From the NCBI RefSeq assembly GCF_023008585.1, contig NZ_CP095390.1, positions 1,984,001 through 2,048,000 of the forward strand: 64,000 bases of DNA, written 5' to 3'. Made by a program: the position numbers and the translations under genes. The notes below the pieces were generated by a model. It was given only the letters and a program-made list of their open reading frames with translations. It did no database searches and was not told the origin of the DNA. The number at the start of each line of letters is the position of its first letter. Positions within the stretch are counted from its first letter, which is position 1. This DNA is from Natribaculum breve. GTDB taxonomy: Archaea > Halobacteriota > Halobacteria > Halobacteriales > Natrialbaceae. This document shows, piece after piece, positions 1 to 8,000 of the stretch.

Positions 1-188
1 GCGATGGATTCGCCGGGCAAGTGAGAGAGGTCGCTCTCCGAGTCCGACGTTCCGGTCGACGGCGTGTCGTTCGCCGACGGATCGTCGTCCGTATCGCTCG
101 GGCCGAGACTGGAAACGCACCCGGCCAGGGAGAGCGTACTCATCGTACCGACGGTGGTTACGAACGATCGGCGGGTTCGGTTCGTCAT
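1..188 (-). CDS. Exported lipoprotein, N-terminal fragment (cut by window edge)
   Basis: Reading the minus strand from the ATG at 186-188 gives an open frame that runs off the left edge, so only about 62 residues are visible. They contain a basic start with paired arginines (TNRTRRSF), a hydrophobic stretch and a lipobox (LSLAGC), followed by an Asp/Ser/Thr-rich linker typical of haloarchaeal lipoproteins. This predicts export, probably by Tat, and lipid anchoring at the cell surface. The functional domain lies outside the window. It is transcribed divergently from the beta-helix gene at 450 and belongs with the exported proteins of the glycan locus. Confidence 0.75.
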   Translation of the reverse strand, partial: MTNRTRRSFVTTVGTMSTLSLAGCVSSLGPSDTDDDPSANDTPSTGTSDSESDLSHLPGESI

Positions 189-214
189 GGGTGAGGCAGA
201 CGAACCGCCCGTCC

Positions 215-226
215 TTTCTTATACGC
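215..226 (-). promoter_or_regulatory. Putative TATA box of the left-edge lipoprotein gene
   Basis: On the minus strand a GTATAAGAAAGG element lies about 30 nt upstream of the ATG at 188, the spacing expected for a leaderless haloarchaeal mRNA. Confidence 0.4.
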
Positions 227-413
227 CTCTTAGCACGGTTCGGTCTCGTCGCCGCTCGAGGCCGACATTCGGGGTCCGTAGTCGGCTTAACACGTGGGTA
301 AGTGGAAATCCGGTGCTGGACGGGACCGGATCGTTCCCGCCGTGAAACGGCGATCACGTGTCGTTGGCAACGGTGGTCGTACCGTGGCGAACTCGTAACG
401 GCGAGTTATCAGT

Positions 414-425
414 GATATAAGTAAT
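414..425 (+). promoter_or_regulatory. Putative TATA box of the beta-helix gene
   Basis: GATATAAGTAAT lies about 30 nt before the GTG at 450. This supports that start and a near-leaderless transcript. The rest of 189-449 holds no recognisable gene. Confidence 0.45.
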
Positions 426-449
426 GGTACGAGAAGCGGTCGGCCGTAT

Positions 450-1946
450 GTGACCAGAGAACGAACGTCTACCCGACGATTCGGTCGACGACGGTATCTC
501 ACGAGCGCCGCCGTCGGGATCGGTGCCGCGCTCTCAGTTACCGGGTCGGCCACCGCCTGGAGCGTCGAAGACCAGTACCGGACGGTCGTCGACGTCGTCG
601 AGGCGGGCGCAGACGACGGCGGAGCGGAGTCGATCACGCCCGTGGTTCGAGAGTATGCCGGCGACGACACCTTGCTTCGATTCCCACCGGGACGGTACTA
701 CGTCGACGAGCAGTTTCGACTGACGGACTTCGAGAACGTCGGGTTCGTCGGCGACGACGCGACGCTGGTTCCGGCGGCCTACGGCGACTTCGCGGGGCCA
801 CAGTACCGGCTGTTCCGGCTCGGTACCAGCTACGCACCCGGACGGGACCTTCGCTTCGAGGGGTTCCACGTCGACCAGACCGCACCGAACACGGGGATTC
901 GCGTCCTCGACGCCGTCGTCACGGACTGCCTCGTCGTGAAGGACGTCTACGTCCACGGCGTCCACGACAGCGGCACGTGGGGACCGGGGCGGTTCGACGT
1001 CGTCGACGCCGGTGGACACGGCCTCGTCGAACGGTTCCGGGCGTTCGACGGCGGCGACCACGTCGACGAGACGCCCAACGCCGGAAACATGTGGCGCGGG
1101 CCGACGGGGATCAGCGTCGACGAACACCACCGCGGAACGATCGTCTTCGAGGACTGCGTCCTGGGCGGCTTTCCCGACAACGGCCTGTACGTCTCGAGCG
1201 AGACCGGTCGGAGCATCGTCGACGGCGGCTGGTTCGAAAACAGCACCACCGGCTCGATCCGCATCGGCGGACGAAGGGGAACGATCCGGAACGCGACGGT
1301 CGTCGTCGACAGCAACCCGGATCGACTGGTGCGTCAACACCCCATCCGCCTCGACTCCGGCAGGGTCGACCTCGAGAGCGTCGACCTTCGACTGCCACGG
1401 CCCAACGGCGACGCGATCAGGGTGACGAACGACGTCGAGGAGGCGTCGATCGCAGACTCGAGTATCGCGATCGGTCCCGTTCCGAGTTCGGGAATTCGGA
1501 TCGACCCCGCGGCGGGACCGACGTACGTCGAGGACGTGGACGTCGCGATCGACGGAAGTGCCAACGCGATTCGGATCCTCGGGCGCGACGCCGGGACCGT
1601 CGGCGTCCAGGACGTCCGGATCACCGGCGACGCGGGCGGGTCGCCGATGCGTCACGCGATCTACTGCGAACGGAACGGCTGTCAGTTCCGAGGGCTCTCC
1701 GTCGACCAGCCTGGGGCGGGGAAACGCCGCGGCATCGAACTCCGCGGCGACGACGCGTTCCTGTACGACAGCACGCTCGAGACGAGCGACGTCCCGATCG
1801 TCGTCAACGGCGCGACCGGCGTCTGGATCGAAGACTGCACCGCGCGCTCGTACGACGGCGACCGGGCGATTCGCATCACCGCCGACTCGGGAACCGTTCG
1901 GCTCAAAGACGACACGTTCCCTGGCGGCGTCAGCGACGCGCGCTGA
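450..1946 (+). CDS. Tat-exported right-handed parallel beta-helix protein
   Basis: 498 aa from a GTG start; an ATG overlapping it (448-450) meets a stop at once. The N-terminus has a twin-arginine signal (RRRYLTSAAVG) and a hydrophobic core ending near residue 36, so the protein should be exported folded. The rest consists of short strand-turn repeats rich in Gly, Asp and Val, with phrases such as VGFVGDDATL, IRIGGRRGTIRNATV and DAFLYDSTLETSDV. These resemble the stacked coils of pectate-lyase-like beta-helices. Such proteins usually bind or cleave polysaccharide. No catalytic triad can be assigned by eye, so a structural or binding role is equally possible. It lies between an exported lipoprotein and a glycosyltransferase, which fits a surface-glycan role. 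Confidence 0.8.
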   Translation: MTRERTSTRRFGRRRYLTSAAVGIGAALSVTGSATAWSVEDQYRTVVDVVEAGADDGGAESITPVVREYAGDDTLLRFPPGRYYVDEQFRLTDFENVGFVGDDATLVPAAYGDFAGPQYRLFRLGTSYAPGRDLRFEGFHVDQTAPNTGIRVLDAVVTDCLVVKDVYVHGVHDSGTWGPGRFDVVDAGGHGLVERFRAFDGGDHVDETPNAGNMWRGPTGISVDEHHRGTIVFEDCVLGGFPDNGLYVSSETGRSIVDGGWFENSTTGSIRIGGRRGTIRNATVVVDSNPDRLVRQHPIRLDSGRVDLESVDLRLPRPNGDAIRVTNDVEEASIADSSIAIGPVPSSGIRIDPAAGPTYVEDVDVAIDGSANAIRILGRDAGTVGVQDVRITGDAGGSPMRHAIYCERNGCQFRGLSVDQPGAGKRRGIELRGDDAFLYDSTLETSDVPIVVNGATGVWIEDCTARSYDGDRAIRITADSGTVRLKDDTFPGGVSDAR

Positions 1947-1967
1947 CGGACGTCCTCGTGGTGTGGA

Positions 1968-1994
1968 GCGGCTTATCGAATCGATAATAATGGG
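1968..1994 (+). promoter_or_regulatory. Extended TATA-region promoter of the GT2 gene
   Basis: The TATA-like core GATAATAATGGG (1983-1994) is preceded by GCGGCTTATCGAATC. The core is centred about 29 nt upstream of the ATG at 2018, as expected for a leaderless transcript. The same extended arrangement recurs at 7952-7977, and the core recurs at 4357-4367 on the other strand. Confidence 0.5.
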
Positions 1995-2017
1995 ACGGGA
2001 GGCCGAAACGCCGGCAA

Positions 2018-2986
2018 ATGCCACGCGTCAGCGTGATCATCCCGACGTACAACAGAGCAACGACGCTCCCCCGCGCGATCGACAGCGCGCTCGAGCAGAC
2101 GGTCGAGGACCTCGAGGTGGTCGTCGTCGACGACGGCTCGACCGACGAGACGGCGTCGGTGCTCGCCGGCTACGACGACCCGCGCGTTCGCGTCGTCACA
2201 CACGAGACGAATCGAGGGGCGAACGTCGCCAGGAACACCGGCATCGAACACGCCCGCGGCGAGTACGTCGCCTTCCTCGACTCCGACGACGAGTGGCGTC
2301 CCACGAAACTCGAGAACCAACTCGCGGTCCTCGACCGTCGCTCGAGCGAGTGGGTCGCGGCCTACTGTGACTTCACGATCGACGTCACCGGGACGACCGG
2401 CCGGTTCCAGCAACTCGTCGCCGGCGTCCTCGCTCGTGCGGACGACGAGACGACGCGGGAAGGCGGCGACGAGCTGGTCGGCGAGATCCTCGCGGATACC
2501 GTCCACCCGGGAGCAGGGTCGACGCTCCTCGTCCGGCGAGACGTCGCCCGAGAGGTCGGCGGCTTCGACGAGACGCTCGATCGGTTCCAGGACCCGGAGT
2601 TCGTCCTCCGGATCCTCGAGGCGGGGAAACTCGCGTACGTCGACGAACCGCTCGTCGTGCGCGAGGAGACGGGCAGTCCGCCGGCGGACGTCGTCAGGGC
2701 GGCCGACGAACAGTACCTGTCGACGTACGAGGACACCGTCGACCGACTCGAGGCGGCGGGCTACGAGATCCGCTCGAGTCACGAACTCGTCCTCGCGAAA
2801 CACTACCTCGCCGAGGGACGGCACCTCCGCGGAGCGTGGCACCTCCGGAAGGCGGCGGTTCCGCCCCGTCACTACCCCGGCCTGCTCTGGGCCGCCGGCA
2901 CCGGCGTTCGCCGCCGGCCGATCCCGGTCGTCGCGGTCGCGACGCTCGTGCTCGCGGTCGTCGGCTGGTACGGCCGTCGGTCGTGA
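2018..2986 (+). CDS. Glycosyltransferase family 2
   Basis: 322 aa. The start (PRVSVIIPTYNRATTLPRAI) and the acidic motif VVVVDDGSTDET are the nucleotide-sugar-binding signature of GT-A fold family 2 enzymes. A second acidic motif, AFLDSDDEW, is the metal-binding DxD. FDETLDRFQDPEFVLRILE matches the acceptor-side ED region. A hydrophobic segment near residues 297-316 (VVAVATLVLAVVGWY) probably anchors the C-terminus in the membrane. The sugar donor and acceptor cannot be told from sequence. It is followed, convergently and only 34 nt away, by the polysaccharide deacetylase. Confidence 0.9.
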   Translation: MPRVSVIIPTYNRATTLPRAIDSALEQTVEDLEVVVVDDGSTDETASVLAGYDDPRVRVVTHETNRGANVARNTGIEHARGEYVAFLDSDDEWRPTKLENQLAVLDRRSSEWVAAYCDFTIDVTGTTGRFQQLVAGVLARADDETTREGGDELVGEILADTVHPGAGSTLLVRRDVAREVGGFDETLDRFQDPEFVLRILEAGKLAYVDEPLVVREETGSPPADVVRAADEQYLSTYEDTVDRLEAAGYEIRSSHELVLAKHYLAEGRHLRGAWHLRKAAVPPRHYPGLLWAAGTGVRRRPIPVVAVATLVLAVVGWYGRRS

Positions 2987-3020
2987 CGAGCCAGAGAGAG
3001 AGAACAGATCGCCGTCGACG

Positions 3021-4325
3021 CTACTGCTCGCTCGTTCGCAGCTGCCAGAGGTCGCCCAGTGTGATCACCTCGAGGTCGTCGCCTTTGGCGTCGATGTGCT
3101 CGAGTAACTGTCCGTACTGCTCTTTCGACATCGTGTTCTTCTCGTCGAACGCGTGGAAGTTCAGGATCGTACAGTTGTTGTGCTCGGCGGCACGATCGAC
3201 ACACTGCTTCGAGATGTCGAGGTCCCAGCCGATCGTCCGCGGGAGCACCAGCGGATCGAAGCCGTAGACGCCCGTCGTGTTGACGTCGCCGGACTGGTTG
3301 AACCCGCCACAGTCGTGGTACCTGTCGGTGTACTCGAGGCTGGTCTCGTCGAAGCTGTTGTGCGGGTAGACGATGTAATCGGCCCCCTCGAACCCGTTGT
3401 CGATGAACCACTGTTTGTCGCGTCGGAGTCGCGGTTCGATCTCCGCTTCGTCGTACCGGTGGATCGGCTCGTGAGTGCCGTGGACGACGATTTCGTCGCC
3501 GGCGTCCTGGCGCTCCTGGAGTTCCTGGACGGTCATGTACCTGCCGTCCGTGTTGCCGTCGCTCGTGGTGTCGGGGACCGGAGCCTGGATCGCGGGAACG
3601 CCGTACTCGTCGTGCATCGGCGCGGCGTCGTCGTAGTAGTCCCGTCGGCCGTCGTCCCAGGAGAGCACGACGTACCCCTTGTCGGGTTTCGCGTGCGTCC
3701 GCAGGTCGTCGATCCACACGTCCGCCTCCGGTCCGGTGTTGAGGACGACCAGTTCCATCCGCTCCAGGTCGCCCATCTCGGTCGGGACCGGGGTCGTCTC
3801 GAACACGCCGGGATTCGTTCGGAACCAGCCGACGTCCGGCGACCGGTACGTGATCTGTCGGAGCTGGTAGATGGTGTGACTGCCGTAGGCGTCCACGAGC
3901 CGGAGGTAGACGGCCACGTTCCCGGGCGTCGTCGTCCGCATCGCAAACGAGAAGTCGCGATCGGTGAGGTCCTCGTCGAGTTCGCGCTCGACGACGACGT
4001 TCCGGTCGCCGGTGGCGCTCAGTCTGAAACTCTGCGAGCCGTCGAAGACGACCTCGGTGTCGGGTTCGCCCGACCCCTGGACGACGGACCACGCCGACAG
4101 GTCTTCGAAGTCCTCGAAGGACTCGCCGGGTTGGCTGTAGGTCTCGCGGCTCAGCGGCTCCGTCTCGAGCGACGGAACGCCACCGGACGTCGATCCGTTC
4201 GGATCGCCACCCGGCGAGTCGTCGCTCGAGGCGAGACCCAGCTGGTCGGTACAGCCGGCGATCCCCGCGATCGCGGCGGAACTCGACAGTGCGAGAAACC
4301 GTCTGCGCGTCGATGGTCGTGTCAT
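3021..4325 (-). CDS. Polysaccharide deacetylase-like Tat lipoprotein (NodB homology)
   Basis: 434 aa from the ATG at 4325. A longer frame exists upstream, but this start opens directly on a Tat signal (RRRFLALSSSAAIA) with a lipobox (GIAGC, Cys25). The promoter sits about 30 nt ahead. The N-terminal half is a beta-rich, carbohydrate-binding-like region. The C-terminal half carries NodB motifs: SWDDG (motif 1, usually TFDDG), HGTHEPIH (the HxxxH metal site) and YPHNSFDE (motif 3). Family members remove N- or O-acetyl groups from surface polysaccharides with a divalent metal. The enzyme would act outside the cell, tethered by lipid, and probably edits the glycan made by the neighbouring genes. 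Confidence 0.85.
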   Translation of the reverse strand: MTRPSTRRRFLALSSSAAIAGIAGCTDQLGLASSDDSPGGDPNGSTSGGVPSLETEPLSRETYSQPGESFEDFEDLSAWSVVQGSGEPDTEVVFDGSQSFRLSATGDRNVVVERELDEDLTDRDFSFAMRTTTPGNVAVYLRLVDAYGSHTIYQLRQITYRSPDVGWFRTNPGVFETTPVPTEMGDLERMELVVLNTGPEADVWIDDLRTHAKPDKGYVVLSWDDGRRDYYDDAAPMHDEYGVPAIQAPVPDTTSDGNTDGRYMTVQELQERQDAGDEIVVHGTHEPIHRYDEAEIEPRLRRDKQWFIDNGFEGADYIVYPHNSFDETSLEYTDRYHDCGGFNQSGDVNTTGVYGFDPLVLPRTIGWDLDISKQCVDRAAEHNNCTILNFHAFDEKNTMSKEQYGQLLEHIDAKGDDLEVITLGDLWQLRTSEQ

Positions 4326-4351
4326 TGATCGCTCGAGGCTACCGACACCGA

Positions 4352-4367
4352 ACCCATTATTATGGGT
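4352..4367 (-). promoter_or_regulatory. Palindromic promoter element of the deacetylase gene
   Basis: ACCCAT and ATGGGT form an inverted repeat with a 4-nt spacer. On the minus strand the element contains CATAATAATGGGT, about 30-40 nt upstream of the ATG at 4325. It shares the 11-nt core ATAATAATGGG with the GT2 promoter at 1984-1994. It may be both TATA box and operator. Confidence 0.45.
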
Positions 4368-4601
4368 CCGATAGCGGTGCGTTCGCGCGCGGTTTATCAC
4401 GACGCTAAGGCGTCGTGGGTCGAAGCCGACGAGTGCTGCAGCCGCCGTCGCGATCGGACTCCGTCGTGGCCGGTCGCTTAGCGGATCCATAGTTAATGGC
4501 GACGCTGGCCGACGAGTTACCAGTCCAGTCTGTAGTAGCGTGTCGGCGAGCGATCGGACCCGGTCGACTGGCCCGCGCTACTCCGGAGGTGACACTCGAG
4601 G

Positions 4602-6323
4602 ATGAACAAGGAACTCTTCGGCGTGTGTGGTGGTATCGAGACGTTCGAGCGGTTCAGAGCCACGGACGAGTTCGACGAGGTCGTCGCCGGCACGGCCGTG
4701 ACCGTCGGCATCCGCGACTCCGGTCTCGGAACGCCCGGCTGGAGTGGGTGCTACGCGGGCGAGAACTGTCTGTGTGTCATCTGGGGCGAGGCGTACGCGC
4801 CAGACGGCGAATCGAACGTCGCCCGCTGGCTCGCCGAACGGTACGCCGTCGACGGCGTCGCGGCGCTCTCGGAACTCGACGGCTCGTACCTGGCGGTCCT
4901 CGAGTGCGACGGCGATGCGCTCGTCGCCACCGATCCGATTCGGTCCAGGGAGTGCTTTTACACCGACGATCCGGGCGTTCGCGTCTTCGGCAGCGATTCC
5001 GCGACGGTCGCACGCACCGTCGACGAACCGACGCTTCGACGCGACGCCGTCCTCGAGTTTCTCCACCTGGGGGTGACACTCGGCGAGAAGACGAGCCTCG
5101 AGCAACTCGATCGGCTCCCGCTCGACAGCTACCTGACCGCGAGGTCGGTCGAACCCCTCGAGCGGTTCGTCTACGACGCTCGGGAGTTCGACTACGTCGA
5201 CGAACTCGCGACGCGGCTTCGCCGCGCGCTCCGTCGGCGCTCGCAGTTGCCGGGTCGAAAGGGGCTGCTCCTCTCGGCGGGGTACGACTCGCGGACGCTC
5301 CTTTCGGAGATTTCCGAAATCGAACGCTGTTACACCGTCGGATCGACCTCCGCACAGGAGGTGCAAAGCGCGAAACAGATCGCGAACCAGTACGGGGCGA
5401 CACACACGGCGTTTCCACCCGACGAACGGTACCTGCTGGCCGACGAGACGAAAGTCCGCCACTCCCACGGCATCAAGGAGTCGCTTCACGTCCACCACGC
5501 GGGCTACACGGACGAGATGGACGTCGACACGATGTACCACGGGCTGCTCTGTGACACGTTCTTCCGCGGTCACTTCACCGCACAGGACGGGATCGACGTC
5601 CTCGGAAAGCGAGTCCCGTTCGAGCGGCTAGATCCCGACCCGGAACCGGTCGACGTGCTGCTCGAGCGCTTCGGCTACGACCGGGACGCGAGCGCCGAAC
5701 TCGCCGAGAAGACGTCGTTCGACGTCGATCCGGACGCGTTCGTCAGAGACGCCGTCCGATCGGCGTTCGGCGACGCGCTAGTCCGGTCGGACACGATCCA
5801 GAACGCGATCAACTGCTGTGGAATCGCCAACCAGCCGTCCATGCCGTTTCACGACCACCTGGCGGACAACTACTTCGCCTCGTTTCTGGTGACGGACACC
5901 GAGTTGCTCGAGTGGCATCTCACGACGCCGCCGGAGTACCGGACGACGGAGACGTTCCTGCAGGCGTGTGAGCGACTCGACGACGACATCTTGCGACAGC
6001 GCCCGCCCGACCGGCCACACGACTCGCTACTGTTGAACGAGGTAGAACGGTTCGTTCGGCGGAAAACACCGTTTCTCACCCCGTTCGAGCCACCGTGGCC
6101 CGACCGCGAGACGCTCTTCGATCGGTACGAACTCGACCGGAAACTTCTGGCAGACCTCGATGACGTTCACGACCTTCCCGCCAGACACAAGTTACGACTG
6201 ACCGACCTCCTCGGCTGGGTCGACGGCTGGTCAGGACGGGGCGATCGAGTATCGGCGTGGCTGCTCGCCTCGGGGTCACCGACCGTCCCGTCGTCTGCGA
6301 ATCGGAGGCGTCTTCTGGAGTGA
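4602..6323 (+). CDS. Asparagine-synthase-like amidotransferase of the glycan locus
   Basis: 573 aa. The N-terminal ~190 residues resemble a class II glutaminase domain (FGVCGG near the start, SELDGSYLAVLE, FYTDDPGVRVFGSD). The C-terminal part is an AsnB-type synthetase domain with a PP-loop variant, LLLSAGYDSRTLLSE (SGGxDS is usual), near residue 220. The nucleophilic cysteine of class II amidotransferases must follow the initiator methionine, but here the only candidate is Cys9 after MNKELFGV. The glutaminase is therefore probably inactive, or needs processing. Such proteins in glycan clusters can amidate uronic-acid sugars; that role here is inference, helped by the UDP-sugar dehydrogenase gene ten kilobases away. 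The 276-nt upstream gap is shared with the deacetylase gene. Confidence 0.75.
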   Translation: MNKELFGVCGGIETFERFRATDEFDEVVAGTAVTVGIRDSGLGTPGWSGCYAGENCLCVIWGEAYAPDGESNVARWLAERYAVDGVAALSELDGSYLAVLECDGDALVATDPIRSRECFYTDDPGVRVFGSDSATVARTVDEPTLRRDAVLEFLHLGVTLGEKTSLEQLDRLPLDSYLTARSVEPLERFVYDAREFDYVDELATRLRRALRRRSQLPGRKGLLLSAGYDSRTLLSEISEIERCYTVGSTSAQEVQSAKQIANQYGATHTAFPPDERYLLADETKVRHSHGIKESLHVHHAGYTDEMDVDTMYHGLLCDTFFRGHFTAQDGIDVLGKRVPFERLDPDPEPVDVLLERFGYDRDASAELAEKTSFDVDPDAFVRDAVRSAFGDALVRSDTIQNAINCCGIANQPSMPFHDHLADNYFASFLVTDTELLEWHLTTPPEYRTTETFLQACERLDDDILRQRPPDRPHDSLLLNEVERFVRRKTPFLTPFEPPWPDRETLFDRYELDRKLLADLDDVHDLPARHKLRLTDLLGWVDGWSGRGDRVSAWLLASGSPTVPSSANRRRLLE

Positions 6324-6410
6324 CGCTCGTCGGATTCAGGACGGACGAGTGACCGCCGAACGACGAAAAACAGTTCACGACAGTTCTAGGTAGTCATTAG
6401 CGAACGAAAA

Positions 6411-6417
6411 TTTATAA
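6411..6417 (+). promoter_or_regulatory. TATA box of the winged-helix gene at 6441
   Basis: TTTATAA within AAAATTTATAACC lies 24-30 nt before the ATG at 6441. This is the canonical spacing for a leaderless haloarchaeal mRNA and supports that start. Confidence 0.6.
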
Positions 6418-6440
6418 CCAACGAAGGGAGTGCACGTAAT

Positions 6441-6995
6441 ATGCGTCTGACGCCGTTTCGAACGTACTCGTCGTCGCCTGCTCGCGACGAGTCGACGACG
6501 TGCGCTGACACGCCTCTCGACGGGGAGAGACCGAGCGAGGCGCCAGCGACTGGGGTGAAGGTGGATGGGGTCGGCCACGACGCGATCGAGGCCGAAAACA
6601 GGATGGAGACGGACGTGGACGTCGTCGCGACGCTCGACGAACTCGAGACGCCAGTAACCGTCGACGAGATCGCCGATCGACTCGTCTCGAACGAATCGTG
6701 CGACATCGAGACGTGGGGTGACGTCCACGAGCGACTCTACCATGGCGAGTTGCCCGCGCTCGACGAGGCAGGCGTCGTCACGTTCGACGCAGAACAGGGA
6801 ACTGTCGACGTGCCGAGCGACGAGGGAATGCTCGAGGCGGTACGATCCAGTACGTCGGTCAAACGAGCCGTACTCGCGGCCGTGTCGCTCGGATTTCTGT
6901 CCGTTCCGCTTTTCGTACAGCTACCGTCGCTCGCGAGCATGCTGAGCGTGTCGTTCGCCGCAGTCGGACTCGTCGAGTACGTCCGGATCCGGTAA
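6441..6995 (+). CDS. Membrane-tethered winged-helix protein (DUF7344-like)
   Basis: 184 aa. An unstructured ~50-residue start is followed by a winged-helix-like region (about 55-115) with VVATLDELETPVTVDEIADRL, VHERLYHGELPALDEAGVV and a short wing. Two hydrophobic segments close the protein (about 138-180). The order of helices and the phrase 'LYH..LPALDEAGVV' match the haloarchaeal wHTH family to which the convergent neighbour at 7021 belongs. The topology suggests a one-component membrane-bound transcription regulator with the DNA-binding domain in the cytoplasm. The target is unknown; the adjacent glycan genes are natural candidates. Confidence 0.7.
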   Translation: MRLTPFRTYSSSPARDESTTCADTPLDGERPSEAPATGVKVDGVGHDAIEAENRMETDVDVVATLDELETPVTVDEIADRLVSNESCDIETWGDVHERLYHGELPALDEAGVVTFDAEQGTVDVPSDEGMLEAVRSSTSVKRAVLAAVSLGFLSVPLFVQLPSLASMLSVSFAAVGLVEYVRIR

Positions 6996-7020
6996 CCGTC
7001 GGGGCAGACTCGAACGCTCA

Positions 7021-7593
7021 CTACGTTCTCGCGTGTCGACTGGCGGTCAACAGCGTGAACATCAGGAGGATGATCGCGCTCAGACCGATCCCGGACATGA
7101 TCGAGAAGATCGGCAGCTCCAGGACGGCCCCGAGGAGCATGATCGCCCCCGTGCCGGCGGCACCGATGTAGTAGTCGTCCCACTCGCTCTGGCGGTCGTC
7201 GGTCGACGGGTCGTCGTTGACGTCGGGATCGAGGTACGGGTCGAGCCGGTCGGCGAGCGGCCTCCGTTCGACGATCCCCCGACTCTTCTGGTACTCGATT
7301 ATCCCCGCCTTATCGAGTTTCGGGAGATGGGACTGGTACAACGGGATGTACACGCGCTGGCGTTGATCGGAAGAGAGCGCTTCGACGGTCGTATCGTGTT
7401 CCCACGCGGCGACCTGCTCTGCGACGTCGCGCATCCGGACTGGGCCGTCGGTGTCCTGGAGATACCGCAGGACGTTCCGCCGGCGTTCGTTCTGGAGAAT
7501 GTGGAAGATCTGATCCGTGGATAGTTCGCACTCGTCGGCGTCAGACTCCGTCTGCGAGTCGCCATCTGCTGCACCGATTTGTTTCGTGCTCAT
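7021..7593 (-). CDS. Membrane-tethered winged-helix protein (DUF7344 family)
   Basis: 190 aa. After a short acidic start, residues ~25-115 form the wHTH: LSTDQIFHILQNERRRNVLRY, DVAEQVAAWE, VYIPLYQSHLPKLDKAGIIEY. This is the recognisable signature of the DUF7344 family. Two predicted membrane helices follow (about 140-185: GAAGTGAIMLLGAVLELPIF and GIGLSAIILLMFTLL). It is convergent with its relative at 6441 (25 nt between stops) and divergent from the DUF1616 gene at 8001. A TATA-like TTTAATAC lies about 30 nt upstream. It is probably a membrane-bound regulator of the neighbouring surface genes; this is inference. Confidence 0.8.
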   Translation of the reverse strand: MSTKQIGAADGDSQTESDADECELSTDQIFHILQNERRRNVLRYLQDTDGPVRMRDVAEQVAAWEHDTTVEALSSDQRQRVYIPLYQSHLPKLDKAGIIEYQKSRGIVERRPLADRLDPYLDPDVNDDPSTDDRQSEWDDYYIGAAGTGAIMLLGAVLELPIFSIMSGIGLSAIILLMFTLLTASRHART

Positions 7594-8000
7594 TGTCCCT
7601 ATTCGCCCATTTCAGAAGAGGGTATTAAATGACTGAAACCGTCCATCGATGAACGATACACTTTCACCGATTTTAGAGTTACAAGTCGTATTTCACACTG
7701 TTGCATCATTTTTATTCTCCCGTATCACGCTAAAAGAGCCACCATATCGCCAGAATTACTCGAGAGAAAGAACTACACGAACTGAAGTTATTCGTTCGAC
7801 ACGAATTGACGATTTACGAAGATTCTGCGCAGAAGAACGGTCCGAACGTTAGAAAAACATTTATAGCAGATGGGGGTGGATCGCGGCCTCGAGCGGGCCG
7901 GCAGGAGGATATAGTTCCATCAATAGCCCAAGGAAACAAACCCTTCGAGCGGCGGTTATACGACCGATAATAAAACGCCGAGTGGCCCACCGTCTACGAG
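7594..8000. other. AT-rich divergent intergenic region (407 nt)
   Basis: The stretch separates the DUF7344 gene from the DUF1616 gene. Positions about 7640-7865 are visibly AT-rich compared with the GC-rich surroundings. A TATA-like ATTTATAGC lies at 7859-7867, and the extended promoter of the DUF1616 gene lies at 7952-7977. A 67-codon open frame at 7649-7852 is not convincing: it is basic and resembles nothing known. The size and composition suggest a regulatory region or a remnant of acquired DNA. Confidence 0.5.
7952..7977 (+). promoter_or_regulatory. Extended TATA-region promoter of the DUF1616 gene
   Basis: GCGGTTATACGACC is followed by GATAATAAAACG, centred about 30 nt before the ATG at 8001. 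It closely matches the element at 1968-1994 upstream of the GT2 gene (GCGG..TTA..CGA..CGATAATAA), suggesting shared control. Confidence 0.5.

Noticed and set aside
534..2024. Long minus-strand open frame (~496 codons) opposite the beta-helix gene
   Set aside because: High-GC antisense shadow. The plus strand has the Tat signal and beta-helix pattern; the minus product is Arg/Asp/Val-rich without any motif.
7649..7852. 67-codon frame in the AT-rich gap
   Set aside because: Basic, no motif, and the region has the composition of a regulatory or decayed stretch.
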